A stretch of 64,000 nt of DNA from Phyllobacterium chamaecytisi (GTDB lineage Bacteria > Pseudomonadota > Alphaproteobacteria > Rhizobiales > Rhizobiaceae). Every line of letters begins with the position of its first letter. The stretch's first letter is position 1. Position numbers and translations under genes: made by a program. Location: NCBI RefSeq assembly GCF_020164455.1, contig NZ_JAIQWW010000001.1, forward strand, positions 372,001-436,000, in the 5' to 3' direction. Positions 63,398 to 64,000 of this stretch are shown one piece after another. Below the pieces are notes generated by a model. That model ran no database searches. It had not been told where the DNA came from and saw nothing but the letters and a program-made list of their open reading frames with translations.

Positions 63398-64000
63398 TCT
63401 GCTATTCCTGAAACATCCGGCGTCTGCCATGCCAGATGCTGCCCGCCATCGAGAGCGATCATTTGCCCCGTAATAGATGGTGTTTCCCACAGATAGCGGA
63501 TCGTACGGCCGAATTCTGACAGATCGGGCCCATGTTTCAAAAGGAGCGTGCTCACCTGCCGATCGAAGTCGGCCTGGCTCTGCCTGTCACTCGGCATGGT
63601 TGGCCCAGGTGCGATCCCGTTGACGCGGATCCGTGGTGCGAGAGCCTGGGCAAGCGTCTGCGTGGCAGTCCACAAAGCCGATTTGGACAAGGTATAGGAT
63701 ATGAATTTCGGCGTAAGCTTCCAGACACGCTGGTCGATCATATTGACCACCAGACCATCTTTGCCTGCTGGCAGCGCCGCTGCCATCGCATCCGCAAGCA
63801 GCACGGGTGCCTTGACATGGACGGCGAAATGCCGGTCCCAGATTGTGTCATCCGCCAGATTACCGATGCCGTCTTCCTGAAAAACCGAGGCATTGTTGAC
63901 CAGCAGTTGCACAGGCCCGAGTTGATCCTGTGCGTCGCGAACAAGGCGGCGCACTGCATTGCTGTCGGAGAGATCGGCCTGCACCACGCAGGCCGTGCCA
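63394..64000 (-). CDS. SDR family oxidoreductase, C-terminal fragment (cut by window edge)
   Basis: At least 201 residues of a short-chain dehydrogenase whose N-terminus lies beyond the right edge; the frame is open to 64000. LLVNNASVF and the catalytic YTLSK (Tyr and Lys) are visible, with [15 protein letters not shown]. The features resemble FolM/pteridine reductase-like SDRs. It overlaps uvrC by four bases, so both are one transcript. Confidence 0.85.
   Translation of the reverse strand, partial: GTACVVQADLSDSNAVRRLVRDAQDQLGPVQLLVNNASVFQEDGIGNLADDTIWDRHFAVHVKAPVLLADAMAAALPAGKDGLVVNMIDQRVWKLTPKFISYTLSKSALWTATQTLAQALAPRIRVNGIAPGPTMPSDRQSQADFDRQVSTLLLKHGPDLSEFGRTIRYLWETPSITGQMIALDGGQHLAWQTPDVSGIAE

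Noticed and set aside
1-64000. tRNA/rRNA genes, CRISPR arrays, insertion sequences, prophage or plasmid genes
   Set aside because: I read the gaps on both strands and saw no cloverleaf, spaced direct-repeat array, transposase or phage protein.

Overview
The window is an ordinary chromosomal stretch of an alphaproteobacterium of the order Hyphomicrobiales (Rhizobiales), most like Phyllobacterium or Brucella/Ochrobactrum. I infer this from protein similarity recalled from family knowledge, from the gene order (rpsF-rpsR-DUF2232-rplI, lptF-lptG-lptD-surA-pdxA-rsmA, radA-alr-dnaB), from the phospholipid genes psd/pssA/cfa, and from short intergenic repeats of the rhizobial type. By eye the GC content is in the mid to upper fifties. 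Coding density is high and many genes overlap by 1 to 4 bases. I see no prophage, insertion sequence, CRISPR array, tRNA or rRNA.

Layout. 1-8.3 kb: start of an HD-domain gene, ygfZ, a dihydroorotase homologue, phzF-like gene, an ECF41 sigma factor with its AhpD-like partner and a matching promoter, secreted and small conserved proteins, a Nudix hydrolase, an SRAP (YedK) protein, an ArgO-like exporter and an unlisted 55-residue ORF. 8.7-15 kb: the cysS-GFA-cimA operon, rarD, a ZntB/CorA transporter and a LOG protein. 15-24 kb: a LysM protein, an ArsR-Atm1 pair, psd-pssA, then a hydrolase and a secreted protein divergent from a seven-helix membrane AraC regulator, and an SDR.

24-44 kb is core metabolism and information processing on both strands: purF, cvpA, radA, alr, dnaB, cfa, the S6/S18/L9 operon, and fabD-fabG-acpP-fabF-mltG-yicC-gmk. 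41.7-49.3 kb is a minus-strand envelope and cofactor run: lptF, lptG, lptD, surA-like, pdxA, rsmA. 49.5-59.4 kb: pepA, holC, a two-helix membrane protein, a GNAT enzyme, a SufR-like regulator divergent from an MFS exporter, a second GNAT, a YheS-like ABC-F protein, DinB, GST and ndk. 59.4-64 kb: a META-domain protein, moaE, moaD, pgsA, uvrC and a truncated SDR.

How the genes fit together: cell-envelope building dominates (LptDFG and SurA for LPS export, Fab/ACP for fatty acids, Psd/PssA/PgsA/Cfa for phospholipids, MltG and Alr for peptidoglycan), interleaved with replication and repair (DnaB, RadA, UvrC, HolC) and translation. I found no large undescribed system. The best leads are small: an ECF41 circuit whose sigma hallmarks and promoter are both visible, a dihydroorotase with a changed metal motif, a membrane AraC regulator facing a two-gene secreted operon, a SufR-like regulator facing an exporter across an AT-rich dyad, and several structured or repeated intergenic elements.
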